A DNA stretch of 64,000 nt from Thalassotalea piscium (GCF_030295935.1 NZ_AP027362.1:3286001-3350000), one strand, 5' to 3'. Positions 27,970 to 38,412 are shown, counted from the stretch's first letter. Notes: generated by a model not told the origin, from the letters alone. Translations and numbers: made by a program.

Positions 27970-30507
27970 TTAAGGAAGTTGCAAGTGTTTAGCTAAATCA
28001 TGTGCGGGCATAGGTTTATAAAAATAAAACCCTTGGCCATACATACAATCCATTTCCTGTAGTAGCTTGGCATCTGACAGGTTTTCAATTCCCTCGCCCA
28101 CAGTGGCCATTTGTAAATTGGTTGCTAAATCGATTATCGCTTTAATAATTGCTTGATGATTATCGTGTTCATCAACATTATTAATAAATGATCGATCTAT
28201 TTTGAGCACGTCAATCGGAAAACGATGTAAATAGCTTAAGCTAGAATAGCCTGTACCAAAATCATCAAGTAAAATTTTAATACCCATTTGTTTCAGTGCA
28301 TTCATATTCTCAAGCACAATATGCGTATTTTCAAGTAAAGCCCGTTCAGTAAGCTCAATATGAAGGTGGCTTGGATCTAATCCAACCTCCTTCAATATTT
28401 TCATAATATCTCCTGGCAGAGTACGATTAAAAAAATGATTAGCAAATAAGTTACAACTAACATAAAGGTCGAAGCGTTTGAATTGATCTTGCCATAACTT
28501 TAATTGTCGGCATGCCTTTTCTAATATTTCAAAATCAATTGCCATAATTAAGTTGGTTTCTTCTGCTAATGGAATAAATTCTGAAGGATAAACAAACCCT
28601 CTTTGGTCACTTTCCCATCGAGCTAATGCCTCAAAGCCAACAATAGCCTCATCGCTTAAGCGCACAATTGGCTGAAAGTGTGGAATAAACTCACTTTTGA
28701 TAATGGCTTCACGAATATCAGTTTCTAAACGCAGCGCATTTTGTACTTTTTTATGCATGCTAGCGTCAAACACTTCATAACGCCCCTTTCCTTTATCTTT
28801 TGCATGATACATTGCAGTATCAGCATCTCTGAGCATTAAATCAGCGCTAGTATAGCGAAGGTCATTAAACAAGAGCCCTATACTAGTACCGATAAATACA
28901 GCCTGATTAGCTATGTAAAAAGGCGTAGCAAGGTATTCGGTTATTCGTTGTGCAACATCATATGCCTCTTGATTACTTTCTAAATCCTCAATCAAAATAA
29001 CAAATTCGTCGCCACCTAGCCGCGCTACCACATCTTTAGTGCGTACTATTCTTTTTAATTCAAGCGCAACTTCTTTTAATAATTGGTCGCCAGCATGATG
29101 GCCTAAACTATCGTTAACTACTTTAAAACGATCTAAATCTAAAAATAAAACAGAAAATTTCAACTCAGGTCGACGAACATTACAAGCGATAGCATGATTT
29201 AATAAATCAACAAAAATTGCACGATTTGGCAACCCTGTTAAGCTGTCATGAGTGGCGGCATACTTTAATTTAGCTTCTGCCTCTTTTCGCTGCTTTATTT
29301 CTTCTTCTAACGCGACTGTCCGTAATTTAACCTGACTTTCTAGCAATTCATGTGCTTCTCTTTCAATATCAGCTATTTCTCTTCTTTTTATTGCGGTAGA
29401 TACATGCTGAGAAACAAATTTTAGCAGCTCTTGGTCTTGCTCATTAAATATAACATTTTTTTGATAACTTTGAATAACCATGGCACCAATCACCTTACCC
29501 GATTGGATCAACGGCACTCCTAGCCAAGATTTGGTTTCCTTCGGAGGTAATACAGCTTCGCCTGCTTCATATAATGCCATCATGTCATCATGAGTTAGCA
29601 GCATTGCTTTACCACATTTAATTACTAGCTCTGTGTAGTGATTGCCAAACTTTCTGGGAGCAAAGTCAGCATCTGTATAAGTATTGCGTTGATCAGAATG
29701 GTAAGCAAAGGTCAATAACTCTTGCTCTTCATCATACTTAGCGATAAAGAAGTTTTTTGCATTAATTAACTGCCCAATAATGTTATGCACCATGCTATAG
29801 AACTTATCTATATCGAGTGAAGTATCATTGGTTAATTCAGAAATTCGATAAAGTGACTCTTGTAACAATTCTGACTTTTCACGCTCTCTAATTTGCCCCA
29901 TTAATTCACGTGTTCGGGCATCAACCGCTTTTTGTAATCGCTCGCGATCTTGCAAACGCATCATCGCATTCACAACATGTTGCGCGGTAAAAGTTAGCAT
30001 CTCTAGATCATGCTCTTGATATCGGACCGTTTCGTCATAGCTCTGCACTGCCATTACACCAATAACAAAGCCATCACTAATTAACGGTATACCTAACCAG
30101 TCCGTACCTCGAGTACCTACCTGCTTAATTTTGTTCTCTTGAATTAGCTCTTCCATTCGCTCTGGCGTAGCAAGTAAGGGTTTTGCTGACTTGATCACAT
30201 AACAAGTCATTGAGCCTTCTAACTCAGCAAAAGGCATTTCACCGGGAGGGTAAGAATCTTTTTCATCAACCTCATAGACAAAGTTGATTGTTTGAGCACC
30301 TTGATCGTACATGGCAATATAAAAGTTATTAGCCGGCATTATCGCTGAAATAGCATGATGAACTTGAGTAAAAAAGGTATTAAGATCAGCGCAATCTACC
30401 GCGAGTTGATTAAGCGTAAACAGCGCGGTATACCGTGCTTCTAGTTTGCGATATTTATCTAGTAAAATTAAACTTTCTTTTGCTAGATCATTCTCTTTTT
30501 TATTCAA
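27970..30507 (-). CDS. GAF-GAF-GGDEF-EAL cyclic-di-GMP signalling protein
   Basis: 845 residues with two tandem GAF sensor domains (about 25-195 and 220-385), a coiled-coil linker, a diguanylate cyclase domain and a phosphodiesterase domain. GGDEF is intact at 498-502 with the RxxD inhibitory site (RTKD) five residues before it. The EAL domain keeps FEALARW (about 623), ELTERALLE, DDFGTGYSS and KIDRSF, so both activities may be functional. No membrane segment: a soluble sensor. The start is TTG 30507 with AGGTAA at good spacing. The GAF ligands are unknown. MSHA pili and biofilm are common c-di-GMP outputs, but no direct link is shown. Confidence 0.93.
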   Translation of the reverse strand: MNKKENDLAKESLILLDKYRKLEARYTALFTLNQLAVDCADLNTFFTQVHHAISAIMPANNFYIAMYDQGAQTINFVYEVDEKDSYPPGEMPFAELEGSMTCYVIKSAKPLLATPERMEELIQENKIKQVGTRGTDWLGIPLISDGFVIGVMAVQSYDETVRYQEHDLEMLTFTAQHVVNAMMRLQDRERLQKAVDARTRELMGQIREREKSELLQESLYRISELTNDTSLDIDKFYSMVHNIIGQLINAKNFFIAKYDEEQELLTFAYHSDQRNTYTDADFAPRKFGNHYTELVIKCGKAMLLTHDDMMALYEAGEAVLPPKETKSWLGVPLIQSGKVIGAMVIQSYQKNVIFNEQDQELLKFVSQHVSTAIKRREIADIEREAHELLESQVKLRTVALEEEIKQRKEAEAKLKYAATHDSLTGLPNRAIFVDLLNHAIACNVRRPELKFSVLFLDLDRFKVVNDSLGHHAGDQLLKEVALELKRIVRTKDVVARLGGDEFVILIEDLESNQEAYDVAQRITEYLATPFYIANQAVFIGTSIGLLFNDLRYTSADLMLRDADTAMYHAKDKGKGRYEVFDASMHKKVQNALRLETDIREAIIKSEFIPHFQPIVRLSDEAIVGFEALARWESDQRGFVYPSEFIPLAEETNLIMAIDFEILEKACRQLKLWQDQFKRFDLYVSCNLFANHFFNRTLPGDIMKILKEVGLDPSHLHIELTERALLENTHIVLENMNALKQMGIKILLDDFGTGYSSLSYLHRFPIDVLKIDRSFINNVDEHDNHQAIIKAIIDLATNLQMATVGEGIENLSDAKLLQEMDCMYGQGFYFYKPMPAHDLAKHLQLP

Positions 30508-30636
30508 TTGATTACCTGTAAATTCCGTGACATCACAGCTTTATAACTTCCATTAACAATTAACATAATGAACCCTTATTAATAATAATTCCACTAAAAT
30601 AATTTAAGAGTACTAGGTGTAGGCTATTGTAAGTTA

Positions 30637-30933
30637 TTAATTTTTATCACTTATCGATTTTTCTATTTTTTTCATTTCTTCTTTATTGCCACAAATGGCG
30701 TCTTGATGCTCATCTCGGTAATAGCGAATATCGATACAAGACTCTTGGTACCTACGCTCTAGCTCTGTTCTAAGTATTGGCTTTCCGGCGGCTTGGGTAA
30801 TTTGCTTTTGTAAAATTTCACATTGCTTTAGTTGCTCATTTGCCATGCGAATATCTTCACAGGGGTTTGATTGATTGGCACATCCCGAAATAGCAGAAAA
30901 AATTGCGACACCACATAGCGTTTTTATATTCAT
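30637..30933 (-). CDS. Small putative lipoprotein
   Basis: 98 residues with a signal sequence and lipobox AISGC (acylated Cys18). The mature part is charged, has four further cysteines that could form disulfides (NPCED, KQCEI, ESCID, AICGN) and is mostly helical by composition. I do not recognise the family. It lies upstream of the GGDEF-EAL gene on the same strand but 129 bp away, so cotranscription is uncertain. A near-perfect palindrome lies just upstream of its start. Confidence 0.65.
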   Translation of the reverse strand: MNIKTLCGVAIFSAISGCANQSNPCEDIRMANEQLKQCEILQKQITQAAGKPILRTELERRYQESCIDIRYYRDEHQDAICGNKEEMKKIEKSISDKN

Positions 30934-30960
30934 ATTTAGGCTCTTTTGAGTAAGAAAGTA

Positions 30961-30982
30961 GTGATAAGCAATTGCCTATCAC
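30961..30982. promoter_or_regulatory. 22-bp palindrome upstream of the small lipoprotein gene
   Basis: GTGATAAGCAATTGCCTATCAC is a palindrome at 20 of 22 positions, 28-49 bases upstream of the ATG at 30933. This is a usual position for an operator. No regulator family could be matched. The rest of the 418-bp gap to the plus-strand oxygenase gene is AT-rich with no ORF or repeat I recognise. Confidence 0.4.
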
Positions 30983-31351
30983 TTTTAGTATAAGCATTGA
31001 AGGTCATTACATAAAGCCTAAAAAACAAGTTCAGATAAATAAAAGGTTATCTGCCACCAGGTTGCCCTTGGCAATTGTATACTTCCACTGATTTAACCTC
31101 TTTTTTGTGTACAAAGTGAGACAATAATAACGTGAGTTTATACCTTTGAAGTAAGCCAGAACTACAGGCTTACTCTACAAATACAGACGCCATAAAAAAG
31201 CTTAAAGCGCTTATCAGTGTTGACTTAAGCTCGCATCTTATAACAGTTTAAGTATATACTTTCTTACTAGCTTATATTACGAGTTTAAACTGTACTAAAA
31301 CCATGCTGTTTTATACGGTTAATACCGTAATTAGATTAACAGGAGAAAAAA

Positions 31352-32191
31352 ATGCAAGTTCAAGTTGTTGATTATCATGCAGATGATGCAGCAGAGCGCT
31401 TTGTAGAAAGTTTAAAATCTACCGGTTTTGGTGTCTTAAAAAATCATCCCATAAAGCAATCACTCGTTGATTCGATTTATCGTAACTGGTATGAATTTTT
31501 TACACATGGTAACCCTCAAGACTTTGCGTTTGATCCACAAAAGCAGGACGGTTATTTTGCCACTGAAATATCAGAAACAGCAAAGGGCCACACTAAAAAA
31601 GACATCAAAGAATATTTTCATATTTATCCGTGGGGAAGAATTCCGAGCCAACTTAAAGGAGAAATAATTGAGTATTATGAAAGCACATCTGCGCTTGCTG
31701 CACAATTACTTGATTGGGTTGAGCAATATAGTCCTGAAGATATTGCTAAAAACTACTCTGAACCATTATCTAACATGATAAAAGGCACACCAAACACATT
31801 ATTACGAGTGCTACATTACCCGCCTTTAACAGGTAATGAAGAAGCAGGAGCATTACGAGCCGCTGCGCACGAAGATATTAATTTACTTACTATTTTACCC
31901 GCCGCAAATGAACCTGGCCTACAAGTTAAGTCACAAGCAGGAGAATGGTTAGATGTTCCTTCTGACTTTGGTTATCTCATTATAAATATCGGTGATATGC
32001 TACAAGAAGCTTCCGCTGGGTATTTCCCATCTACAAGCCATAGAGTTGTTAATCCTACAGGCGAAAGCGCGAAAAAATCACGTATTTCATTACCGTTATT
32101 TTTACACCCAAGAGATGAAGTTGTTTTATCTGAAAAACATACACAAGCCAGTTACTTACTAGAACGCTTAAAAGAATTAGGAGTAAAATAA
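31352..32191 (+). CDS. 2-oxoglutarate/Fe(II) oxygenase, isopenicillin N synthase family
   Basis: Soluble non-heme iron dioxygenase with the jelly-roll fold of the IPNS/2OG family. Iron ligands are visible as His173-x-Asp175 (AAAHEDINLLTIL) and His230 (TSHRVVNP), and the 2-oxoglutarate carboxylate-binding arginine is in SRISLPLFLHP (about 247). It has 279 residues. AGGAG lies 7 bases before the ATG. It stands alone, so the substrate is open. A MITE of family C begins exactly at the stop codon. Confidence 0.88.
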   Translation: MQVQVVDYHADDAAERFVESLKSTGFGVLKNHPIKQSLVDSIYRNWYEFFTHGNPQDFAFDPQKQDGYFATEISETAKGHTKKDIKEYFHIYPWGRIPSQLKGEIIEYYESTSALAAQLLDWVEQYSPEDIAKNYSEPLSNMIKGTPNTLLRVLHYPPLTGNEEAGALRAAAHEDINLLTILPAANEPGLQVKSQAGEWLDVPSDFGYLIINIGDMLQEASAGYFPSTSHRVVNPTGESAKKSRISLPLFLHPRDEVVLSEKHTQASYLLERLKELGVK

Positions 32192-32284
32192 TACCAATCT
32201 CACTAACTATGTGATCATTTCTACTTGTTATAACAGTCAATTACTGCGTATAAAATAGATCACTTAATTAATGAAACTGGTATA
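32189..32284. mobile_element. MITE family C, copy 2 (96 bp, internally deleted)
   Basis: Begins TAATACCAATCTCACTAACT and ends TTAATGAAACTGGTATAA, matching the ends of copy 1, but lacks the central block of about 70 bp. Its first TAA is the stop codon of the oxygenase gene, so the element may have replaced the original 3' end. Confidence 0.82.
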
Positions 32285-32314
32285 ACTTTTTAATGCGCTT
32301 ATTATTGTTAGCAA

Positions 32315-32340
32315 AAAGCCCTGTTACAAAACAGGGCTTT
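32315..32340 (-). terminator. Intrinsic terminator after the RND efflux operon
   Basis: Perfect 11-bp stem AAAGCCCTGTT / AACAGGGCTTT with an ACAA loop. On the minus strand it ends in TTTTT and lies 45 bases past the permease stop. It may also serve the plus-strand oxygenase. Confidence 0.85.
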
Positions 32341-32384
32341 AAAGTAAGTGATATTAGATTTATCTTAACCTTACCTTTTCTGTA

Positions 32385-35300
32385 TTAACTTGAAAGCACT
32401 TCTGTTGAGTTGCTATCAGAAACACTACTTGCTTTTTTCTTCCGCTTAAATACTCCACGCAAGTCTTCAATAATTACGTATAAGCTTGGTATTAATACTA
32501 GCGTTACAATTGTTGCAAACAATACACCAAAAGATAATGACACCGCCATTGGCACAACCAATTTAGCTTGCATGCTTGTTTCAAAGAAAACAATAGGCAC
32601 TAAGCCAATAAAAGTAGTAATAGACGTTAGCATTATCGCTCTAAAACGACGTGTTCCAGCAAAAACAACCGCCTCTTTAAGGGGAATGCCTTCTTTGCGC
32701 GCATTATTAACATAATCAACCATAACCAGCGAGTCGTTCACCACAACCCCAGCAGCTGCAATAATACCAAATATTGATAATGTATTCATATCCATACCGA
32801 GTATTAAGTGACCAAAGGCAGCACCTATAATGCCAAAAGGGATCACCGACATAATCATAAAAGGTTGTGAATAAGAACGTAACGGTACCGCTAATAACGA
32901 GTAAATAACCATTAATGAAATGATAAAGTCGCGCATTTGTTCAGCCGCACTTTCCATTTCTTCTTGAATTCGCCCAGTAACTTCACTTTTAACTGTAGGA
33001 AACTGACGCAATAACTTAGGAATAAAGTTTTCACGAATATCTTTAGCAATCGCAAAAGGCTCCACTTGGTCTGCATCAACCGTTGCCCACACATTAATTG
33101 TTCGATTACCACTTTCTCGACGAATACTGGTAACCCCTTCAGTTAATTTAATATCGGCTAACTCTGAAAGTGGTAATTCTGCACCATTAGGCGCTTTGAT
33201 CATCACATTATCAACATGACCAATTGAACTGCGCTGCTCTAGTGGGTAACGAACCATTACTTTAATTTCTTCGGTATCTCGTAAGATTCGTTGTGCTTCC
33301 AAACCATAAAAGCTATAACCAACTTGCGAGGCGATATCAGATAAGGTTAAACCCAAACTATAAGCAAGTGGTTTTAGTTCAAACTGTACTTCTTTAGCAC
33401 TCGTTTGTCGGCTGTCATTAACATCGCCAACACCTTTTAAAGAATTAAGTTTAGCTTTAAGCTGAATAGCGGCTGCTAAGAGTTGATCATCATTTTTACT
33501 CTCAAGCCTAAAACTAATATCGCCATCTTCTCGTCCACCACCAAATAAGTTATCACTAATACTAAATGACTTAACACCCGCCATTTTAGGGATAGCTTTT
33601 CGCCACCTGTCAGCTAAAGCAAAGGTATCCATTACTCGGTCTTCAGGCTCAACAAGTTTAACAGTAATATTACCAGCAATACGTCCACGTAATTCAACAT
33701 TCATATCGGCAATCATACCTTTGCCAAACTCTTGTTCAATTATTTTATCTTGCTCATTTAGAATATTCTCTACTCTTAATAAAGTATTTAACGTTGCCTT
33801 GTCAGAAGAATCGACATTCATCTCAATGCTAATGCGTGGAAAGTCATGGGGTATCTTAGGTTGACCAACAAAACGTAAAATTCCACCACTATATAAACCC
33901 GCACTGATCAACAGTAGCGATATAAAAAAGGTTAATACACCATAACGATAGCGGATAAATACGACCAATGAGGGCTTATAAACTGTATCAACAAAGTGTT
34001 TTAATCCTTTATCTATACTTCTTCTGACTCTATCTAACGGGTTCTTCGGATTAAACTTCTTAGGTTTCATACCGGCTAAATGCGCTGGTAAAATAAGTTT
34101 TGATTCAACTAAAGAGAATAGCAAACAGAAGATAACCACAAAGCCAATTGATTTACTAAAAGCTGATGATGGACCATCACCTAAAATAAAAGGCACAAAA
34201 GCTGCAACCGTTGTTAACACGCCAAATGTTGCTGGCATTGCGACACGTTGTACTCCGCGAATAACACTTTCTGTTGACTGGCCATTTTTTTCTATTTCAC
34301 TATGGGCACTTTCACCCATAACAATGGCATCATCGACGACTATTCCTAGTACTAATATGAATGCAAATAAGCTCGTAATGTTAATAGTAACGTTTACGAA
34401 TTCCATCGGCATAACTAATAATGTACCTAGGAAACAGACCGGTAAGCCCATCATTACCCAGAACGCTAAACGAATGCGTAAAAACAACGCTAGCATTAAG
34501 AACACAAGAAATGCACCACTTTTCATATTATCTAGCATCATAGTCAAACGACCTTCTAGATAATAAGTCATATCAACCCATGTTTCTAAATCTACACCAT
34601 TGGGTAACTCTTCACTTTTCTTGGCAACATATTTGTGCATAATATCGGCAATATCAGTAATGCTTTGATTCTCAGCAGCACCAATAAAAAAGGTCATCGA
34701 ATTTTTACCATTAAACTTTGAGTATTGAATTCCTTCTTGAAAACCATCATTAACAGTAGCTACTTCACCTAGCAGCACTTTGCTACCATCAGCTAAGGTC
34801 ATTAACGGAATTTGTTCAAATTCATGCCCACGATAGGCTTGGTTTTCAACTCGTAAATTTATATAACCATTTTCGGCTTTTATTTGCCCTGCAGACATAT
34901 TGCGTGAATAGCTTCGAACCGCACTAGCCACATCGGTAAAACCTAAATTATATTCACGTAATTTGTCTTTGCTCACTTCTATTGAGATTTCATAACCTAA
35001 ACCGCTATAAAACTCAGAAATATTAATTAATGGTAGCTGCTGTATCTCATCATGAATATTACGGCCAAGTTCCTTTAGTTCTTTCGTTGATAAGTCACCA
35101 TATAAGCTGATATACATTACTTCTTGGCGAAACTTAATACGTTCTACTTTCGGGCGCTCCATGCCGTCAGGAAAGCTTGGTATTGAATCTATCGCAGACT
35201 TTATTTCTTCTAAAACGACTTGCGGATCATAGCTTTCATCAACACGAAAGTACCCCGACGATGCATTACGATTAGAATACGTAATAACACGCTCTAAACC

Positions 35301-35540
35301 TTGAATTGTTTCTAGCGCTTCTTCTATTTTGATCGTGATCCCTTCTTCAACTTCCTGCGGCGCAGCACCAGGATATACCGCAGTATATTGGATCCAGTTA
35401 ATTTTAAATTGGGGGAACATTTGTTTGTTAATTGTAAATGCGGTAAGCAAGCCACCAACAATTATAAATATCATTAAAAGATTTGCTGCAACACTATTAC
35501 GTGCAAACCAAGCAATTAAGCCTTTATTAGTATCATCCAT
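32385..35540 (-). CDS. RND-family efflux pump, inner-membrane permease
   Basis: Proton-driven tripartite efflux permease of the AcrB superfamily. The 1051-residue protein has 12 predicted membrane segments, two large periplasmic loops and typical blocks: NKQMFPQFKINWIQYTAVYPGA near the N-terminus, LGIVVDDAIVMGESAHSEI in TM4 with the proton-relay aspartates, and IIAAAGVVVNDSLVMVDYVN in TM10. AAGGAT precedes the ATG. It is translated 2 bases after its adaptor gene. No outer-membrane TolC-type gene is adjacent. The substrate is unknown. Confidence 0.94.
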   Translation of the reverse strand: MDDTNKGLIAWFARNSVAANLLMIFIIVGGLLTAFTINKQMFPQFKINWIQYTAVYPGAAPQEVEEGITIKIEEALETIQGLERVITYSNRNASSGYFRVDESYDPQVVLEEIKSAIDSIPSFPDGMERPKVERIKFRQEVMYISLYGDLSTKELKELGRNIHDEIQQLPLINISEFYSGLGYEISIEVSKDKLREYNLGFTDVASAVRSYSRNMSAGQIKAENGYINLRVENQAYRGHEFEQIPLMTLADGSKVLLGEVATVNDGFQEGIQYSKFNGKNSMTFFIGAAENQSITDIADIMHKYVAKKSEELPNGVDLETWVDMTYYLEGRLTMMLDNMKSGAFLVFLMLALFLRIRLAFWVMMGLPVCFLGTLLVMPMEFVNVTINITSLFAFILVLGIVVDDAIVMGESAHSEIEKNGQSTESVIRGVQRVAMPATFGVLTTVAAFVPFILGDGPSSAFSKSIGFVVIFCLLFSLVESKLILPAHLAGMKPKKFNPKNPLDRVRRSIDKGLKHFVDTVYKPSLVVFIRYRYGVLTFFISLLLISAGLYSGGILRFVGQPKIPHDFPRISIEMNVDSSDKATLNTLLRVENILNEQDKIIEQEFGKGMIADMNVELRGRIAGNITVKLVEPEDRVMDTFALADRWRKAIPKMAGVKSFSISDNLFGGGREDGDISFRLESKNDDQLLAAAIQLKAKLNSLKGVGDVNDSRQTSAKEVQFELKPLAYSLGLTLSDIASQVGYSFYGLEAQRILRDTEEIKVMVRYPLEQRSSIGHVDNVMIKAPNGAELPLSELADIKLTEGVTSIRRESGNRTINVWATVDADQVEPFAIAKDIRENFIPKLLRQFPTVKSEVTGRIQEEMESAAEQMRDFIISLMVIYSLLAVPLRSYSQPFMIMSVIPFGIIGAAFGHLILGMDMNTLSIFGIIAAAGVVVNDSLVMVDYVNNARKEGIPLKEAVVFAGTRRFRAIMLTSITTFIGLVPIVFFETSMQAKLVVPMAVSLSFGVLFATIVTLVLIPSLYVIIEDLRGVFKRKKKASSVSDSNSTEVLSS

Positions 35541-35542
35541 AA

Positions 35543-36733
35543 CTAATCCTTAATACTTGCTAGTTGCGTTTCATCTGTTTTTGGTAAATCACCTTCTTCG
35601 TCATCTGGCAAGGCTAACTTCATGCCATTAACCGGATAATCTAAAGCTGAGGTTATTACCTGATCTCCTTCATTAAGCCCGCTTGCTACAATGACATCTC
35701 GTCCGACTTGACGCACAATATCAATAGCAACAAATTGAAGCTTGTTATCTTGATCTAAGGTCGCAATTTTATCATCAACCACTAAATATCGAGGTACTAT
35801 GGTTGCACTTGTTAATTCTATTCCTTTAATTTTCGCATTAACATACGCGCCAAACCTCAGTGGTATTTCATGTTTTTTTTCATCAATTAAGCCATAAGGG
35901 TCTTGAACTTGTGCAACGAAATAGCTCATCCGGCTTTTTGCATCAACTACCCCTTCACTACGTATTACCTTAGCCTGCCACTCAATTTCTTGACCCGCAA
36001 AATCGCCAATAAGCACAACTGATGCATCTTTACCCTGCTCAGCTAAAAATTGTAGCTCACCATCGGCAACTGGAAGGCGAACCTCAGCTATCGCAGTACC
36101 TAATAATTTACCTACCATACTGCCGGTACCAACAAATGAACCTAAACCTATATTTCGATTCTCTATCATTGCATCGTACGGCGCTCTAATTTCTGTACGC
36201 TCCATATTACGCTTTGCTCTTAATACTGACGCTTGGGCCGCTTTAACTCGTGCTATTTCTTGCGCAAGCTGAGGTTTACGTAAACTTAATTCAGTGGGTG
36301 AAGTGTCTGTAATTTCTTTCCATTCTTGCTCAGCAACTTTACCTTGAGCACGTTCTTTTTCTAATGATGCGCGTGCTGACGCCAAGTTCGCTTGAGCATC
36401 AATTAATGCAGCTTCATAATCACTCGGGTCAATACGTGCCAATAATTGACCTTTAGCCACAAAACCACCTCGTTCAAATGTTTGTGAAAGTTCAACGATT
36501 GGTCCACTAACTTGTGCAACTAGCTCTGTTTCATATTTTGGCGTAACAATGCCATACGAGTTAACCTCCAATACCATAGGGCCAATGGCCACAGGTTGAA
36601 CTGATACAATTGGTGTTGTATCAATTTTTTCTTTTTCTTCGGGCGGTTTTTTCATGTTAGAAAATAATATAAACAGTAAAGCCCCTGCCGCTATTATCGC
36701 TATTGGTACAATTATTTGTTTTTTTCTTGTCAT
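35543..36733 (-). CDS. RND efflux periplasmic adaptor (membrane fusion protein)
   Basis: HlyD/AcrA-like adaptor linking the inner-membrane pump to an outer-membrane channel. The 396-residue protein has an N-terminal membrane anchor (IIVPIAIIAAGALLFILF), a lipoyl/barrel-sandwich half motif ELVAQVSGPIVELSQTFERGGFVAKGQLLARIDPSDYEAA, an alpha hairpin (about 105-175) and a beta-barrel region. Start ATG 36733, one codon after a GTG in the same frame; GGGGAC lies upstream. It is the first gene of a two-gene operon with the permease. Confidence 0.92.
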   Translation of the reverse strand: MTRKKQIIVPIAIIAAGALLFILFSNMKKPPEEKEKIDTTPIVSVQPVAIGPMVLEVNSYGIVTPKYETELVAQVSGPIVELSQTFERGGFVAKGQLLARIDPSDYEAALIDAQANLASARASLEKERAQGKVAEQEWKEITDTSPTELSLRKPQLAQEIARVKAAQASVLRAKRNMERTEIRAPYDAMIENRNIGLGSFVGTGSMVGKLLGTAIAEVRLPVADGELQFLAEQGKDASVVLIGDFAGQEIEWQAKVIRSEGVVDAKSRMSYFVAQVQDPYGLIDEKKHEIPLRFGAYVNAKIKGIELTSATIVPRYLVVDDKIATLDQDNKLQFVAIDIVRQVGRDVIVASGLNEGDQVITSALDYPVNGMKLALPDDEEGDLPKTDETQLASIKD

Positions 36734-37099
36734 CACTAAGTCCCCAAGTAATGTATAGCAATTTGAGTAATTATTGGCCCTGCAATTAAAATTAAAGACT
36801 ATTCGTTGTTAATGAATGAATTTCAAGCAAGCTAATAATGATAAAAAAATTGTTATAGTTATGTTGTTTTTATAATGGCTAATATATTAACGATATTACC
36901 TTTATAAAATTTAAATAAAGTGTAAATACTTATTACAAGATCTACGCCGTTTTTGTAAAATTAATAAAAAGGCTTCAACTTTAATTTTTTACCTTTTAAT
37001 AACAGCAACTTATAGCAAGAAAAAGAAATGAAATTCACAAAAAATAGGAACGAAAATTGATCGGTATGCCAATACTAAATTAGCGTAACTCACCAAATA
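36734..37099. other. Intergenic gap of 366 bp, no gene seen
   Basis: Very AT-rich stretch between the adaptor gene start and the stop of the next minus-strand gene. It should hold the efflux operon promoter near its left end, but no convincing promoter, operator, repeat or hairpin terminator was recognised. Confidence 0.5.
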
Positions 37100-38245
37100 T
37101 TATATTTTTATAAAAATTTTTCGGCAATATAACCAGTACAACACTAACCACTGAAATAGCACTACACCGCCAAAAAATATGAGCGAAGACCAACCAGGCG
37201 GTGCAATATTAATTAAGCCTCCTAAAAAGCTTTTACTGATGTATCCCCAGCTAACGACGCTGCTGCCAACATAGACAACAATTGAGTTAGTACCAATTAC
37301 TGCAAAGAAAGTAGCCCAAGCCCTTATTTTAACCACATCGATCAATACATAAAAAAGTGTTAATAATAAAATACTAAAACCTGAGGTAACCAATACAAAA
37401 GAACTTGTCCACAACGTTTTATTTATTGGAAAAAATATTCCCCAAACATAACCGAGAATAACCATTGAAATACCAGCAAGTATCAAGAACGAAGTTAGCT
37501 TTAGGGCATTAGCAGAATACTTGATTATAAATCGCCCAGTAAACACCCCAAAAAGCGCATTAATTATAGAAGGTAAATTCGATAAAACCCCTTCTGGATC
37601 AAAAGCTTTATCTCGAAGTATAGCGCCAGGTAAAAAATGCTGATCAAACCAAACGTTAATTGCCCCATCTGCTGAATAGTCACCGCCCCCTAAGCCTGCT
37701 ATTGACACACTAGACAATAGTAACCAATAGCCAAGCAGCACAGTTAATGCAACTATCCACTGAACTCGTTCACTAAAAAACCACACTAGTAAAGCCGCAA
37801 CAAACCAAGAAATACCAATTCGACCTAAAACACTAGCTACACGAATAGACTCAATATCTGCAGGAATACCTTTGCCCCAACCATGGTTATAGATAATCCC
37901 TAACAACATTAGTATGACTAACCTTTTAACGCCATGTAATACGATTGACTTAGCTTTTTCAGGGGGGTAATGCGATAAAGGCTTACCTGTAATACCTAAG
38001 CTGACACCAGACAAAAAAATAAATAAAGGGAAAATAAGATCATAAGCCGTAAAGCCATGCCAAGTTGAATGTACCATCTGTAAAGAGGCGATATGAAAAA
38101 AAGACCAGCCAGTAATAATAAATAATGCAGCAAAGAATTTTTCTCCTCCCAAAATCCAAAACATGTCAAAGCCACGTAATGCATCTACTGATAATAAGCG
38201 TTTCTTTTTTTGCTCAGGCTTTGTGGTGTTCAATTGATCTTCCAT
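37100..38245 (-). CDS. NagX-like membrane acyltransferase (DUF5009/HGSNAT-related)
   Basis: 381-residue polytopic membrane protein with about 10-11 hydrophobic segments. It has the family N-terminus RLLSVDALRGFDMFWI and the block YDLIFPLFIFLSGVSLGIT, as in NagX of marine chitin/GlcNAc catabolic regulons and in human heparan-alpha-glucosaminide N-acetyltransferase. A histidine in the first-loop region (WHGFTAYD) is kept. In Shewanella NagX accompanies GlcNAc genes; none is adjacent here. Acylation of, or transport coupled to, an amino sugar is the inference. Confidence 0.85.
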   Translation of the reverse strand: MEDQLNTTKPEQKKKRLLSVDALRGFDMFWILGGEKFFAALFIITGWSFFHIASLQMVHSTWHGFTAYDLIFPLFIFLSGVSLGITGKPLSHYPPEKAKSIVLHGVKRLVILMLLGIIYNHGWGKGIPADIESIRVASVLGRIGISWFVAALLVWFFSERVQWIVALTVLLGYWLLLSSVSIAGLGGGDYSADGAINVWFDQHFLPGAILRDKAFDPEGVLSNLPSIINALFGVFTGRFIIKYSANALKLTSFLILAGISMVILGYVWGIFFPINKTLWTSSFVLVTSGFSILLLTLFYVLIDVVKIRAWATFFAVIGTNSIVVYVGSSVVSWGYISKSFLGGLINIAPPGWSSLIFFGGVVLFQWLVLYWLYCRKIFIKI

Positions 38246-38412
38246 TTAATTTTCACCCAATTTAAAGGCGCTTAGACAGCGCTGTCATTATTGATTGTAA
38301 AGTTCAGCCACCAAAATGCAATAAAATATTACACTTCGCACTTGCATAATATATGCGATATAGGGATGCTAACTACTAGGGTCTTTAAAATAACCTAACG
38401 GACAACACCACA

